NCBI RefSeq assembly: GCF_024436055.1
Contig: NZ_JANFNH010000005.1
Location: forward strand, 186,001 to 250,000
Direction: 5' to 3'
DNA length: 64,000 nt
Origin: Streptantibioticus rubrisoli
GTDB taxonomy: Bacteria > Actinomycetota > Actinomycetes > Streptomycetales > Streptomycetaceae
Shown here: positions 38,791 to 48,113 of the stretch, one piece after another
Position numbering within the stretch: the stretch's first letter is position 1
How the letters are laid out: every line of letters starts with the position of its first letter
Made by a program: the position numbers and the translations under genes
Notes under the pieces: generated by a model
What the model saw: the letters and a program-made list of their open reading frames with translations, nothing else
What the model was told of the DNA's origin: nothing
Database searches by the model: none

Positions 38791-40043
38791 CGACCCTACG
38801 ACCGGAGAACACGCCTGGCCTGCCTGACGGCTTCGAGGACACCGCCGAGTTCGAGGCGGCCGTCGACCAGCTCGCGGATCCGCTCACCGACCCGCTGCCG
38901 ATAGCGGGCAGCGCCCCCGCCAGGTGGCCCCGCCCCTCGTCGGCCACCCCCGGCGCGATGCCGTACCCGACGGTCGCCCCGCAGCCGCAGCCGCAACCCG
39001 CGCCGCAGGTCACCGCCCAACTCCCGCTGGTCGAGCCGCCCGGCGCCCCCCGCCGCGCCGAGCGGCCCACCCCCCGCCGCGCCGAGACGACCGCGCCGCT
39101 GCCCGTCGTACCGCCCGCGGAAGCGGACCCGGTACCCGGCGGCCGGGCCGCGCGCCGCCGTGCCGCACGCTCCGGGCACGCCGCCCAACCGCCGAGCGGC
39201 GAACCGGAGTTGCCCCCCGCGCCGGGCGGCCGGGCCGCGCGCCGCAAGGCGGCCAAGCACGGTGGCCGCGCTCCCGCGGCGGCCCCCACTCCGGCGTCCG
39301 CGCCACGGCAGCCCACCTCCCGGCTGGAGGCCAGACGCGCGGCCCGGGCCGCCAAGGACAGCCCCGGTGTGATCGCCTGCCGCGTACTGGGCGAGGTCTT
39401 CATCACCATCGGCGCGCTGATGCTGCTGTTCGTGGCGTACCAGTTGTGGTGGACCAACGTCCTGGCGCACGAGGCGTCCAACAGCGCCGCCAACAGCCTC
39501 CAGCACCAGTGGAACAGCAAGCACAGTTCCAACGACGACCGCAACCCCGGTGCCTTCTCGCCCGGTCAGGGCTTCGCGATCATCTACATCCCGAAGCTCG
39601 ACGTGGAGGCCCCGATCGCCGAGGGCACCGACAAGACCAAGATCCTCGACAAGGGCATGGTCGGCCACTACTCCGGCGCCCAGGCGACCGCGATGCCCTG
39701 GGCCAAGACCGGCAACTTCGCGCTCGCCGGGCACCGCAACACCCATGGCGAGCCGTTCCGTTACATCAACAAGCTGGTACCCGGCGACAAGGTCGTGGTG
39801 GAGACGGCGAGCACGTACTACACGTACGAGGTCACCAGCATGCTGCCGCAGACCTCGCCCGCCAACGTCGGGGTGATCCAGCCGATCCCGGTCGGCTCCG
39901 GCTTCACCCAGCCCGGCCGTTACATCACGCTCACCACCTGCACTCCCGAGTTCACCAGCAAGTACCGCTTGATCGTGTGGGGCAAGATGGTCGACGTCCG
40001 GCCACGCAGCGAAGGCAAACCGGACGCACTGCTCGGCGGATGA
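38787..40043 (+). CDS. Class E sortase (2), with long cytoplasmic N-terminus
   Basis: 418 residues. The first 200 are Pro/Ala/Arg-rich with repeats of GGRAARRKAA type (GGRAARRRAARSGHA and GGRAARRKAAKHGG) and should lie in the cytoplasm. One membrane helix (about 210-230) precedes the sortase domain, which has LAGHRNTHGEPF (His) and LTTCTPEFTSKYRL (Cys385 and Arg). The start overlaps the glutaminase stop by 4 bases. The basic repeats might contact acidic lipids or division proteins. Confidence 0.92.
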   Translation: MTTLRPENTPGLPDGFEDTAEFEAAVDQLADPLTDPLPIAGSAPARWPRPSSATPGAMPYPTVAPQPQPQPAPQVTAQLPLVEPPGAPRRAERPTPRRAETTAPLPVVPPAEADPVPGGRAARRRAARSGHAAQPPSGEPELPPAPGGRAARRKAAKHGGRAPAAAPTPASAPRQPTSRLEARRAARAAKDSPGVIACRVLGEVFITIGALMLLFVAYQLWWTNVLAHEASNSAANSLQHQWNSKHSSNDDRNPGAFSPGQGFAIIYIPKLDVEAPIAEGTDKTKILDKGMVGHYSGAQATAMPWAKTGNFALAGHRNTHGEPFRYINKLVPGDKVVVETASTYYTYEVTSMLPQTSPANVGVIQPIPVGSGFTQPGRYITLTTCTPEFTSKYRLIVWGKMVDVRPRSEGKPDALLGG

Positions 40044-40081
40044 GCGCGTACCAGCAACTCGTACAAAGAACGGGGTGACCG

Positions 40082-40831
40082 GTGGCTACCACCGAGCACG
40101 AGAACGACACCCAGGTCGCGCCCGCGACCCACCGGCGCCGACGCGGTCGCGGCCGGATCGCCGCCACCATCAGCGTCATCGGTGAACTGCTCATCACCGG
40201 CGGGCTGGTGCTCGGGCTGTTCGTCGTCTACTCGCTGTGGTGGACGAACGTCATAGCCGACCGCCAGGCGCAGCGGGAAGGCGACCGGGTCCGCCAGCAC
40301 TGGGCGCAGCAGCAGGCGGGCGGCGGCCCGCCCGGACCGCTGGACACCGCGGACGGCATCGGCTTCCTGCACGTCCCGGCGATGGGCAGGAACTTCGAGG
40401 TGCTGGTGAAGAAGGGCACCTCGGTCGACGTGCTGAACGAGGGCGTCGCCGGGTACTACACGGACCCGGTGAAGTCCGCGATGCCGTGGGACAGGACCGG
40501 CAACGTCACCCTCGCCGCCCACCGGGACGGCCACGGCGCCAAGTTCCACAACATCGACAAGATCAAGGACGGCGACGCGATCGTCTTCGAGACCAGGGAC
40601 ACCTGGTACGTCTACAAGGTCTACGACATCCTCAGCCAGACCTCGAAGTACGACGTGCACGTCATCGACCAGATCCCCAAGGAGTCCGGCAAGACCAAGC
40701 CGGGCCGCTACATCACCCTGACGACCTGCACCCCGGTCTTCACCTCCGAGTACCGCTACATCGTCTGGGGCGAACTGGTCCGCACCCAGAAGGCAGACGC
40801 CAAGCGCACGCCTCCGGCGGAGCTGGGCTGA
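40082..40831 (+). CDS. Class E sortase (3)
   Basis: 249 residues, GTG start. Basic N-terminus (HRRRRGRGRIAAT), membrane helix about 28-50, sortase domain with LAAHRDGHGAKF (His) and LTTCTPVFTSEYRY (Cys216 and Arg). It resembles sortase 2 more closely than sortase 1 (shared TPxFTSxYR end), pointing to local duplication. A set of 12-bp repeats and a strong hairpin follow. Confidence 0.92.
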   Translation: MATTEHENDTQVAPATHRRRRGRGRIAATISVIGELLITGGLVLGLFVVYSLWWTNVIADRQAQREGDRVRQHWAQQQAGGGPPGPLDTADGIGFLHVPAMGRNFEVLVKKGTSVDVLNEGVAGYYTDPVKSAMPWDRTGNVTLAAHRDGHGAKFHNIDKIKDGDAIVFETRDTWYVYKVYDILSQTSKYDVHVIDQIPKESGKTKPGRYITLTTCTPVFTSEYRYIVWGELVRTQKADAKRTPPAELG

Positions 40832-40867
40832 GCGACGGCATACGGCGACGCATACGGCGACGCATAC
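40832..40867 (+). repeat. 12-bp tandem repeats after the third sortase
   Basis: GCGACGGCATAC followed by two copies of GGCGACGCATAC, starting right after the stop codon. Confidence 0.75.
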
Positions 40868-40868
40868 G

Positions 40869-40903
40869 CAGGGGCCGCGGACGATCACCGTCCGCGGCCC
40901 CTG
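40869..40903. terminator. Bidirectional terminator between sortase and pknB
   Basis: Perfect 15-bp arms CAGGGGCCGCGGACG (40869-40883) and its complement (40889-40903) with a 5-base loop, between convergent genes. Confidence 0.85.
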
Positions 40904-40921
40904 CCGTATCGCTGCGCGGCG

Positions 40922-42916
40922 CTAGCCGAACGCTCCGCCGAAGAGGCCGCCGCCGTTGCCGCCGTTTCCGTTGCCGCCCGGGGCCTCCATGGTCTGGAGC
41001 TGGACGGCCTGGCCCTGGGTGACCTGGCTGCCCGGCTGCGGGTTGCTGCCCACCACGACGGCCTTGTCGTCACTGGGACCGGCGACCGACAGGTTCAGGT
41101 TCAGCCCGGACAGCTCCGACTGCACGTCCTTCAGCTTCTTGCCCACGATGTCCGCGGGCAGCGTCTGCGGGGTGGGCGCCTGGGCGATGGTCAAGGTGAC
41201 CGTCGAGCCGATCGGAGCCTGGTTGTCAGGGCCGGGGCTCTGGCTGATGACCGTGTTCGGCGGCTGGGTCGACTGCTGGTCCTGGACCTGGACCTTGAAG
41301 CCGATACTCTGCAACTGCGCCTGCGCGTCGGCCAGTTGCTTGTTGGTGACGTTGGGCACGGTCCTCGTCGTCGGCGCCTTGGCGACCGTCAGCGTGATCG
41401 TGGCGTTCTTGTCCGCCTTGGACCCGGCCGACGGGTTCTGGTCCAGGACCGTGCCCGGGTCCTTGCCGGAGTTGCCGTCGTCCTGCTTCTCCTGGATGTT
41501 GGTGAAGCCCTTGGACTGCAGGTCCTGCTGGGCGTCATTGAAGGACTTACCGGTCTCGTCGGGCACGTCGATCGGCTGGGCGCCCTTGGACAGCACGACG
41601 GTGATCGTCTGGTTCCTGGTGACCGATGCGCCCGCCGCCGGATTCTGGGTGCACACCTGCCCCTTGTCGTACTTGGGGCAGTACTCCTCGCCGCCCCTGA
41701 CCACCTTCAGCCCGACGTTGCTGGCGGAGGTCTGGGCGTCCTGCAGGGACTGGCCGCGCAGGTCGGGCGCGGAGAGGCTGCCTGTGTTGCCGCTGCTCGA
41801 GAACAGCGACTTGCCGATGAAGATCGCGCCGATCAGCACCAGGATGCCCGCGAAGACCAGCAGCACCGTGGAGGTGCGGGACTTCTTCTGGCGGCGCCGT
41901 CCGGGCCGGTCGTCGTAACCGCCGCCGTAGCCGTCGTCGTCGCTCAGCGGCGGCATCATCGACGTCTTGGGGCCACCGTCCTGCGGCGGCAGCGCGGTGG
42001 TCGGCGCGCCGTCGCTGTACGAGCCGCCGCCGTAGCCGTAACCGGCCGCGCCCATCGCGGCGGTGGCGGCGACCGGCTGGCCGTCGAGGTACGCCTCGAT
42101 ATCGGCCCGCATCTCGTCGGCGCTCTGGTAGCGGTAGTCGGGGTCCTTGGTCAGCGCCTTGAGGACGATGGCGTCCATCTCCGGCGTGACCTCGGGGTCG
42201 AACGCGCTCGGCGGCTGCGGGTCCTCCCGCACGTGCTGGTAGGCGACGGCCACCGGGGAGTCGCCGACGAACGGCGGCCGCACGGTGAGCAGCTCGTAGA
42301 GCAGACAGCCGGTGGAGTACAGGTCGGAGCGCGCGTCCACGGTCTCGCCCTTGGCCTGCTCGGGCGAGAGGTACTGCGCGGTGCCGATGACCGCCGCGGT
42401 CTGCGTCATGGTCATGCCGGAGTCGCCCATGGCCCGGGCGATGCCGAAGTCCATCACCTTGACCTGGCCGGTGCGGGTGAGCATCACGTTCGCGGGCTTG
42501 ATGTCCCGGTGCACGATGCCGTTGCGGTGCGAGTACTCCAGCGCCTGGAGGATCCCGACCGTCATCTCCAGCGAGCGCTCCGGCAGCAGCTTGCGCCCGC
42601 TGTGCAGCAGCTCACGGAGCGTCGAGCCGTCCACGTACTCCATGACGATGTACGGGATCGAGACACCGTCGACGTAGTCCTCGCCGGTGTCGTAGACCGC
42701 GACGATCGCCGGATGGTTGAGCGAGGCGGCCGACTGGGCCTCCCGGCGGAACCGGGCCTGGAACGACGGATCACGGGCGAGGTCCGCCCGCAGCGTCTTC
42801 ACAGCCACCGTGCGGCCAAGGCGGGAGTCATGGGCGAGGTAGACCTCGGCCATGCCACCACGGCCGAGCACCGAGCCCAGCTCGTACCGGCCGCCGAGGC
42901 GACGCGGCTCATCCAT
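40922..42916 (-). CDS. pknB: PASTA-domain Ser/Thr protein kinase
   Basis: 664 residues. Kinase domain about 10-275 with LGRGGMAEV, catalytic Lys in AVKTLR, HRDIKPANV and DFGIARA, plus a TMTQTAAVIGT activation loop likely to be autophosphorylated. Pro/Tyr/Gly-rich juxtamembrane segment, one helix (about 352-372, STVLLVFAGILVLIGAIFIG), then four extracellular PASTA repeats (about 385-655) and a Gly/Asn tail. PASTA repeats bind muropeptides or lipid II. Last gene of the leftward FHA-PstP-RodA-PBP-PknB locus, with a 153-base gap after pbpA. Confidence 0.95.
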   Translation of the reverse strand: MDEPRRLGGRYELGSVLGRGGMAEVYLAHDSRLGRTVAVKTLRADLARDPSFQARFRREAQSAASLNHPAIVAVYDTGEDYVDGVSIPYIVMEYVDGSTLRELLHSGRKLLPERSLEMTVGILQALEYSHRNGIVHRDIKPANVMLTRTGQVKVMDFGIARAMGDSGMTMTQTAAVIGTAQYLSPEQAKGETVDARSDLYSTGCLLYELLTVRPPFVGDSPVAVAYQHVREDPQPPSAFDPEVTPEMDAIVLKALTKDPDYRYQSADEMRADIEAYLDGQPVAATAAMGAAGYGYGGGSYSDGAPTTALPPQDGGPKTSMMPPLSDDDGYGGGYDDRPGRRRQKKSRTSTVLLVFAGILVLIGAIFIGKSLFSSSGNTGSLSAPDLRGQSLQDAQTSASNVGLKVVRGGEEYCPKYDKGQVCTQNPAAGASVTRNQTITVVLSKGAQPIDVPDETGKSFNDAQQDLQSKGFTNIQEKQDDGNSGKDPGTVLDQNPSAGSKADKNATITLTVAKAPTTRTVPNVTNKQLADAQAQLQSIGFKVQVQDQQSTQPPNTVISQSPGPDNQAPIGSTVTLTIAQAPTPQTLPADIVGKKLKDVQSELSGLNLNLSVAGPSDDKAVVVGSNPQPGSQVTQGQAVQLQTMEAPGGNGNGGNGGGLFGGAFG

Positions 42917-43069
42917 AGTCTTCCAGCCTCTCCCTTATCGGCTGCGTGCTGCTCGGGCTTACGGTACCGGCCATGCCGAGGCGATCCTGGCCCTCACCGC
43001 AACCTGATACACGACTGGTACCGCGACGTGCGGAAACACAGCTAGCCCGGTAGCTGGACGTGACCGGAG

Positions 43070-44527
43070 TCACTTGTTCAGGACGGCCTCCATCACGCTC
43101 TTGGCGATCGGCGCGGCCAGACCGCCACCGGAGATGTCGTCCCGGTTGGCGTTGCCGTCCTCGACCACCACGGCGACCGCGATCGGGGAGCCCTGCGCCG
43201 TCTTGGCGTAGGAGATGAACCAGGCGTACGGCAGCCCGCTGTTGTTGATGCCGTGCTGCGCGGTACCGGTCTTACCGCCGACGGTCACGCCGTCGATCTT
43301 GGCCATGGTGCCGGTGCCGTCCTGGACCACGGTCTCCATCATCTGCTGGAGCTTCTGCGCGGTCGCCGGCGACATCGCCTGGCTGAACACCTTCGGCTGG
43401 GTCTGCTCGATCACGTTCAGGTTCGGCGCGCGCAGCTGGTCGACCATGTACGGCTGCATCAGCTTGCCGTCGTTGGCCACCGCGGCGGCGACCATCGCCA
43501 TCTGCAGCGGGGTGGCGGCGGTGTCGAACTGGCCGATGGACGACAGCGCGGTCTGCGGCTTGTCCATCGAGGTCGGGAAGTTGCTGGCCACGGCACGCAC
43601 CGGGGTGTCGATGGTCTGGTCGAAGCCGAACTTCTTCGCCTGCGCCAGCATCTTGTCCTTGCCCAGGTCCGCGCCGATCTTGCCGAAGACCGTGTTGCAC
43701 GAGTACTGCAGCGCCACCCGCAGCGTGGCGTTCTGGCAGGGGATGTTCCCCTCGTTCTTCAGCTGGGTGGTGGTGTTCGGCAGCGTGTACGGCAGCGGCG
43801 AGCTCGTCGGCTGGTCGATGCTGGAGTACAGGCCGTTCTCCATCGCCGCGGCCGCGGTCACCACCTTGAAGGTGGAGCCCGGCGGGTAGGTCTGCCGCAG
43901 CGCCTTGTCGATCATGACGCTGTCGGGGTCGTTGGGCTTGAGGTTCGTCCAGTTCTGCTTGTCCTGGTTGGACATCCCGGCGATGCTGCCCGGGTCGTAG
44001 GACGGGGTGCTGACCAGCGCCAGGATCTTGCCGGTCTGCGGGTCGATGGCGGCGACCGCGCCCTTCTTGTCGCCGAGCCCCTTGTACGCGGCGGCCTGCG
44101 CCTTGGCGTTGAGCGTGGTGACCACGTCGCCGCCCTGCTGCTTCTTGCCGGTGAGCATGTCGACCGTGCGGTTGAAGAACAGCCGGTCGTCCTGGCCGGT
44201 GAGGATCTTGTCCTCGATGCTCTCCAGCGCGTTCGAGCCGAACGCCTGCGAGGCGAAGCCGGTCACCGGCGCCCACATCGGGCCGTCGGTGTAGGTGCGC
44301 TTGTACTTGAAGTCACTGCCGCTGACCGTGGTGGAACCGGTTATCGGCTTGCCGTCCACGATGATGTCGCCGCGCGGCTGCGCGTACTCCTGCATCATCA
44401 CGCGGCGGTTGTACTTGTTGTTCTTGAGCGAGTCGGCCTGCACGAACTGCACCCAGTTGTCCCGGAGCAGCAGCGCGAAGACCAGCAGGCCGCAGAAGAT
44501 CGCGACCCTGCGCAGGGGCTTGTTCAC
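43070..44527 (-). CDS. pbpA: Penicillin-binding protein 2-type transpeptidase
   Basis: 485 residues. One N-terminal helix (about 7-22) with a PBP dimerisation-like region (MMQEYAQPRGDI). The transpeptidase domain has catalytic Ser218 in SxxK form (GSTFK), the SxN motif in LQYSCNTVFG and the KTGTAQ box. It cross-links peptidoglycan and works with the adjacent RodA; GTG overlaps the rodA stop by 4 bases. Confidence 0.94.
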   Translation of the reverse strand: MNKPLRRVAIFCGLLVFALLLRDNWVQFVQADSLKNNKYNRRVMMQEYAQPRGDIIVDGKPITGSTTVSGSDFKYKRTYTDGPMWAPVTGFASQAFGSNALESIEDKILTGQDDRLFFNRTVDMLTGKKQQGGDVVTTLNAKAQAAAYKGLGDKKGAVAAIDPQTGKILALVSTPSYDPGSIAGMSNQDKQNWTNLKPNDPDSVMIDKALRQTYPPGSTFKVVTAAAAMENGLYSSIDQPTSSPLPYTLPNTTTQLKNEGNIPCQNATLRVALQYSCNTVFGKIGADLGKDKMLAQAKKFGFDQTIDTPVRAVASNFPTSMDKPQTALSSIGQFDTAATPLQMAMVAAAVANDGKLMQPYMVDQLRAPNLNVIEQTQPKVFSQAMSPATAQKLQQMMETVVQDGTGTMAKIDGVTVGGKTGTAQHGINNSGLPYAWFISYAKTAQGSPIAVAVVVEDGNANRDDISGGGLAAPIAKSVMEAVLNK

Positions 44528-45924
44528 AGTCGGACCACCTGGGTCGGCTCGGCGTCGGGGGACGGGGCGGGCGCGGGCGCTGGGCGGCGCGCGGTGTGGC
44601 TGATCCGCAGCAGGATCGCGACCAGCGCCCAGTTGGCGACCACGGAGGAACCGCCCTGGGCCAGGAACGGCATGGTCATACCGGTCAGCGGGATGAGGCC
44701 GGTGACCCCGCCCGCGACCACGAACACCTGGAGCGCCATGGCACTGGCCAGCCCGATCGCCAGCAGCTTGCCGAACGGATCACGGGCGGCCAGCGCGGTG
44801 CGCGCTCCGCGCTCGATGAGCAGACCGTACAGCAGGAGCACCGCCATCAGCCCGGACAGCCCCAGTTCCTCGCCGACGGTGGCCAGGATGTAGTCGCTCT
44901 TCACGCCGATGCCGCCGATCAGCCGGGAGAACCCCTGGCCGAGCCCGGACCCCAGCACTCCGCCGGAGCCGAAGGACCACAGCACCTGCGCGGCCTCGGA
45001 GGCACCGTGCTGGGCGATGCCCGCGAACGGGTCGAGCCAGTTGTGGATGCGGACCTTGACGTGCCCCGAGGTCATGCCGACCACGGCGGCGCCGCCGGAC
45101 GCCAGCAGCAACCCGAAGATCACCCAGCTGGTCCGCTCGGTGGCGACGTACAGCATCACCACGAACAGCCCGAAGTACAGCAGCGTGGAGCCCAGGTCGT
45201 CCTCGAGGACAAGGATCATCATGCTCAGCGCCCAGATGGCCAGGATCGGGCCGAGGTCCCGGCCGCGCGGCCAGTACAGGCCCATGAACCGGCGGCTGGC
45301 CAGGGCGAGCGCGTCCCGCTTGACCATGAGGTAGCCCGCGAAGAACACCGCCAGGATGATCTTCGCGAACTCCCCGGGCTGGATCGATCCCACGCCGGGG
45401 ACAACGATCCACAGCTTGGAGCCGTTCACCGCCGGGAAGAACACCGGGGCGACCAGCAGCACCAGTGCCACCGCGCCCGAGATGTAGGTGTAGCGCTGCA
45501 GGATGCGGTGGTCCTTCAGCAGCACCAGGATGCCGATGAAGACCGCCACCGCCAGCGCCGACCACATCAGCTGGCCCGGCGCCTTGGGACCGCCCAGCGC
45601 CTTGGTGGTGACCGCGGGCTCCAGGTCCAGCCGGTAGATGAAGACCAGACCGAGCCCGTTGAGCAAGGTGGCGATCGGCAGCATCAACGGGTCCGCGTAC
45701 GGCGCGAACCTGCGCACCATCAGGTGCGCCACCGCGGCCAGCAGTCCGAGCCCGAGCCCATAGCCGAGTATTCCGCCGGGAACCGAACCGTCCTTGGCCA
45801 GGCCGACGTTGGCGTACGCCAGCACTGGGATCGCCACGGCGAACAGCAGCAGCACCAGTTCGGTGTTGCGACGGTTCGGCGCCCCGACCGAGGAGATCGT
45901 GGTGGTGTTGGTGACAGTGCTCAC
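44524..45924 (-). CDS. rodA: SEDS peptidoglycan glycosyltransferase (RodA/FtsW type)
   Basis: 466 residues and about ten to twelve membrane helices. SEDS hallmarks include the PGVGSIQPGEFAKIILAVF and EDDLGSTLLYFG loops and GLIPLTGMTMPFLAQGGSS. It polymerises lipid II together with the coupled PBP. Whether it acts in elongation or division cannot be settled from sequence; rodA is the usual label at this locus. Confidence 0.92.
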   Translation of the reverse strand: MSTVTNTTTISSVGAPNRRNTELVLLLFAVAIPVLAYANVGLAKDGSVPGGILGYGLGLGLLAAVAHLMVRRFAPYADPLMLPIATLLNGLGLVFIYRLDLEPAVTTKALGGPKAPGQLMWSALAVAVFIGILVLLKDHRILQRYTYISGAVALVLLVAPVFFPAVNGSKLWIVVPGVGSIQPGEFAKIILAVFFAGYLMVKRDALALASRRFMGLYWPRGRDLGPILAIWALSMMILVLEDDLGSTLLYFGLFVVMLYVATERTSWVIFGLLLASGGAAVVGMTSGHVKVRIHNWLDPFAGIAQHGASEAAQVLWSFGSGGVLGSGLGQGFSRLIGGIGVKSDYILATVGEELGLSGLMAVLLLYGLLIERGARTALAARDPFGKLLAIGLASAMALQVFVVAGGVTGLIPLTGMTMPFLAQGGSSVVANWALVAILLRISHTARRPAPAPAPSPDAEPTQVVRL

Positions 45925-45943
45925 GGCAGGCCGGCCCCTCCTG

Positions 45944-47518
45944 CTACTGCGTCCCGTTGTCGCACTGCTTGGCCAGGTTCTGGTCTTCCACCGAGAGCGT
46001 TGGGCCGGGCGACGGAGCGGACTGGGTGGTCTGCGACGTCTTTGTCGTGGTGTTGGTCGTGTTGTGCGGCAGATCCGGGGAGTGGCTGGGGCTGGCGCTG
46101 GGCGCGCCGCCGGGCTTGCCCTCCGGGTTGCCGGAGGCGCCGCTGGCGGGCTTGGACTTGGCGTCGGCCACCGCCTTGCAGATCGTCGCCTGCTTCTGCA
46201 GGTCGTCCGCCTTCTGCGTGGCCTGTGCCAGATTGTCGGTGGCGATCGTGCTCTGCACCTGGGTGCGCTGGTAGCTCGGCAGGTACTTGAGTTCGATCTG
46301 CGGGTAGTCCTGGTGGACCTTGGACAGGTTCATCCCCAGCAGGTTCTGGCTGATGCCCTGGTAAACGGCCACGTGGTCGCCGTTGGCGCCCACGTAGTAC
46401 TGGCTCTGGGTCCACTGGTAGCCGCCGTAGACACCACCGCCGATCAGCGCGAGCACCACCACGGTGATGGCCGAGCGCTTGAGCCACTTGCGCTTGCGCT
46501 TCGGCTTGGCGTGCCCCTCGGCGGCCGTCTCGTCGTACGGCCCGAAGCTGCCCATCGGCGGCGCGGCCAGCGGCTCACCGCTGTCCGGCGGGCCGAACGC
46601 GCCTTCGGGAGCCGGGGACTGCTGCGGTACGGAACGGCCGAGCTCGGCGGCTCGGCCGGCCGGGGTCTGCAGATGACTGGGGTCGTGCAGCGCGTGCTGG
46701 TTCTCCGCGACCGCGCCGACCACCACCGGGCTCTCGTTGAACTGCCCGCCGAGGCTGTCGCCGTCCTCCACGTCCAGGACGTCCGCCACGATGCAGGTGA
46801 TGTTGTCCGGGCCGCCGCCGCGCAGCGCGAGCTGGATCAGCTCCTGCACGGTCTCGTACGGACCCTGGTAGCTGGCGAGCGTCTCCTCCAGCGTCTGGTG
46901 GCTGACCACCCCGGACAGACCGTCGGAGCAGATGAGATACCGGTCACCCGCGCGCACCTCGCGGATCGACAGGTCGGGCTCGACCTGGCCGCGCCCGTCC
47001 AGCGCGCGCATCAGCAGCGAACGCTGCGGGTGCGTACCGGCCTCCTCCTCGGTGATCCGGCCCTCGTCGACCAGCCGCTGCACCCAGGTGTGGTCCTGGG
47101 TGATCTGGGTGAGCACACCGTCCCGCAGCAGATAGCCGCGCGAGTCGCCGACGTGCACCAGACCGAGCCGCTGGCCGGTCCACAGCATCGCGGTCAGCGT
47201 GCAGCCCATGCCCTCCAGCTGCGGGTCCTCCTCGACCATCACCCGCAGCTGGTCGTTGGCGCGCTGCACGGCGGAGCCGAGCGAGGTGAGGATGTCCGAG
47301 CCGGGGATGTCGTCGTCGAGCGAGACGAGGGTGGAGATCACCTCGGAGCTGGCGACCTCACCGGCCGCCTGGCCACCCATGCCGTCGGCGATGGCGAGCA
47401 GCCGCGGACCGGCGTAGCCGGAGTCCTCGTTGCCCTCCCGGATCATGCCCTTGTGGGATCCGGCGGCGAAGCGCAGGGACAGGCTCATGCGCACCTCGCC
47501 GGTCGGCTCGGGGTACAT
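45944..47518 (-). CDS. pstP: PP2C-type Ser/Thr protein phosphatase
   Basis: 524 residues from the ATG at 47518 (MYPEPTGEVRMSLSL); a further in-frame GTG at 47533 and ATG at 47488 are alternatives. PP2C motifs: REGNEDSGYAGPRLLAIADGMGG with metal-binding aspartates, HVGDSRGYLL, ICSDGLSGVV and GGGPDNITCIVADV. One helix at about 335-355 (ITVVVLALIGGGVYGGYQW), then a Ser/Thr/Pro-rich outside domain. It reverses phosphorylation by PknB. 19 bases before rodA. Confidence 0.93.
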   Translation of the reverse strand: MYPEPTGEVRMSLSLRFAAGSHKGMIREGNEDSGYAGPRLLAIADGMGGQAAGEVASSEVISTLVSLDDDIPGSDILTSLGSAVQRANDQLRVMVEEDPQLEGMGCTLTAMLWTGQRLGLVHVGDSRGYLLRDGVLTQITQDHTWVQRLVDEGRITEEEAGTHPQRSLLMRALDGRGQVEPDLSIREVRAGDRYLICSDGLSGVVSHQTLEETLASYQGPYETVQELIQLALRGGGPDNITCIVADVLDVEDGDSLGGQFNESPVVVGAVAENQHALHDPSHLQTPAGRAAELGRSVPQQSPAPEGAFGPPDSGEPLAAPPMGSFGPYDETAAEGHAKPKRKRKWLKRSAITVVVLALIGGGVYGGYQWTQSQYYVGANGDHVAVYQGISQNLLGMNLSKVHQDYPQIELKYLPSYQRTQVQSTIATDNLAQATQKADDLQKQATICKAVADAKSKPASGASGNPEGKPGGAPSASPSHSPDLPHNTTNTTTKTSQTTQSAPSPGPTLSVEDQNLAKQCDNGTQ

Positions 47519-47590
47519 CCGCAACGTCCCCACCCTCCGTTGATGAGCCTGCCGAGGCCACCCTGCCTCATTCGCTCGCCCATTGCGCGA

Positions 47591-48103
47591 CTACTTCCGC
47601 AGCTCGATGACGGTCTTGCCGATGCGGATCGGGGCACCGAGCGGGACCGGCGTCGGTGTGGTGAGCCGCGTGCGGTCCAGATAGGTGCCGTTGGTGGATC
47701 CGAGGTCCTCGACGATCCACTGACCATCGCGGTCCGGGTAGATCCTGGCATGCCGGGAGGACGCGTAGTCGTCGTCGAGCACGATCGTCGAGTCATGCGC
47801 CCGACCGAGGGTGATCGTCTGACCCTGCAGTGCGACCGTCGTACCCGTAAGCGACCCTTCCGAGACCACCAGTTTGGTGGGCGCGCCGCGCCGCTGGCGG
47901 TTGCCCCGGCCCTGCTGGGCCTGCGGCTGCTGCTGGCGCTGCTGCGGCGGCCGCTGCTCCGCGCCCGCGGTACGGCGGGTGCCGCGCTGGGTGACCTTGG
48001 TGCCGAACAGATCACTACGGATGACCTGTACGGCCACGATGACGAACAGCCACAGCACGGCGAGGAAACCCAACCGCATGACCGTCAGGGTCAGCTCTGA
48101 CAT
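47591..48103 (-). CDS. fhaB: FHA-domain membrane protein (FhaB/FipA-like)
   Basis: 170 residues. N-terminal membrane helix (about 8-28, LGFLAVLWLFVIVAVQVI), Gln/Arg-rich linker, FHA domain at about 85-165 with ITLGRAHDSTIVLDDDYASSRHARI and the phospho-threonine-contact GSTNGTYLD. It docks onto PknB-phosphorylated partners. Preceding fhaA and following pstP are in the same operon. Confidence 0.93.
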   Translation of the reverse strand: MSELTLTVMRLGFLAVLWLFVIVAVQVIRSDLFGTKVTQRGTRRTAGAEQRPPQQRQQQPQAQQGRGNRQRRGAPTKLVVSEGSLTGTTVALQGQTITLGRAHDSTIVLDDDYASSRHARIYPDRDGQWIVEDLGSTNGTYLDRTRLTTPTPVPLGAPIRIGKTVIELRK

Positions 48104-48113
48104 TCTCCCCGCT

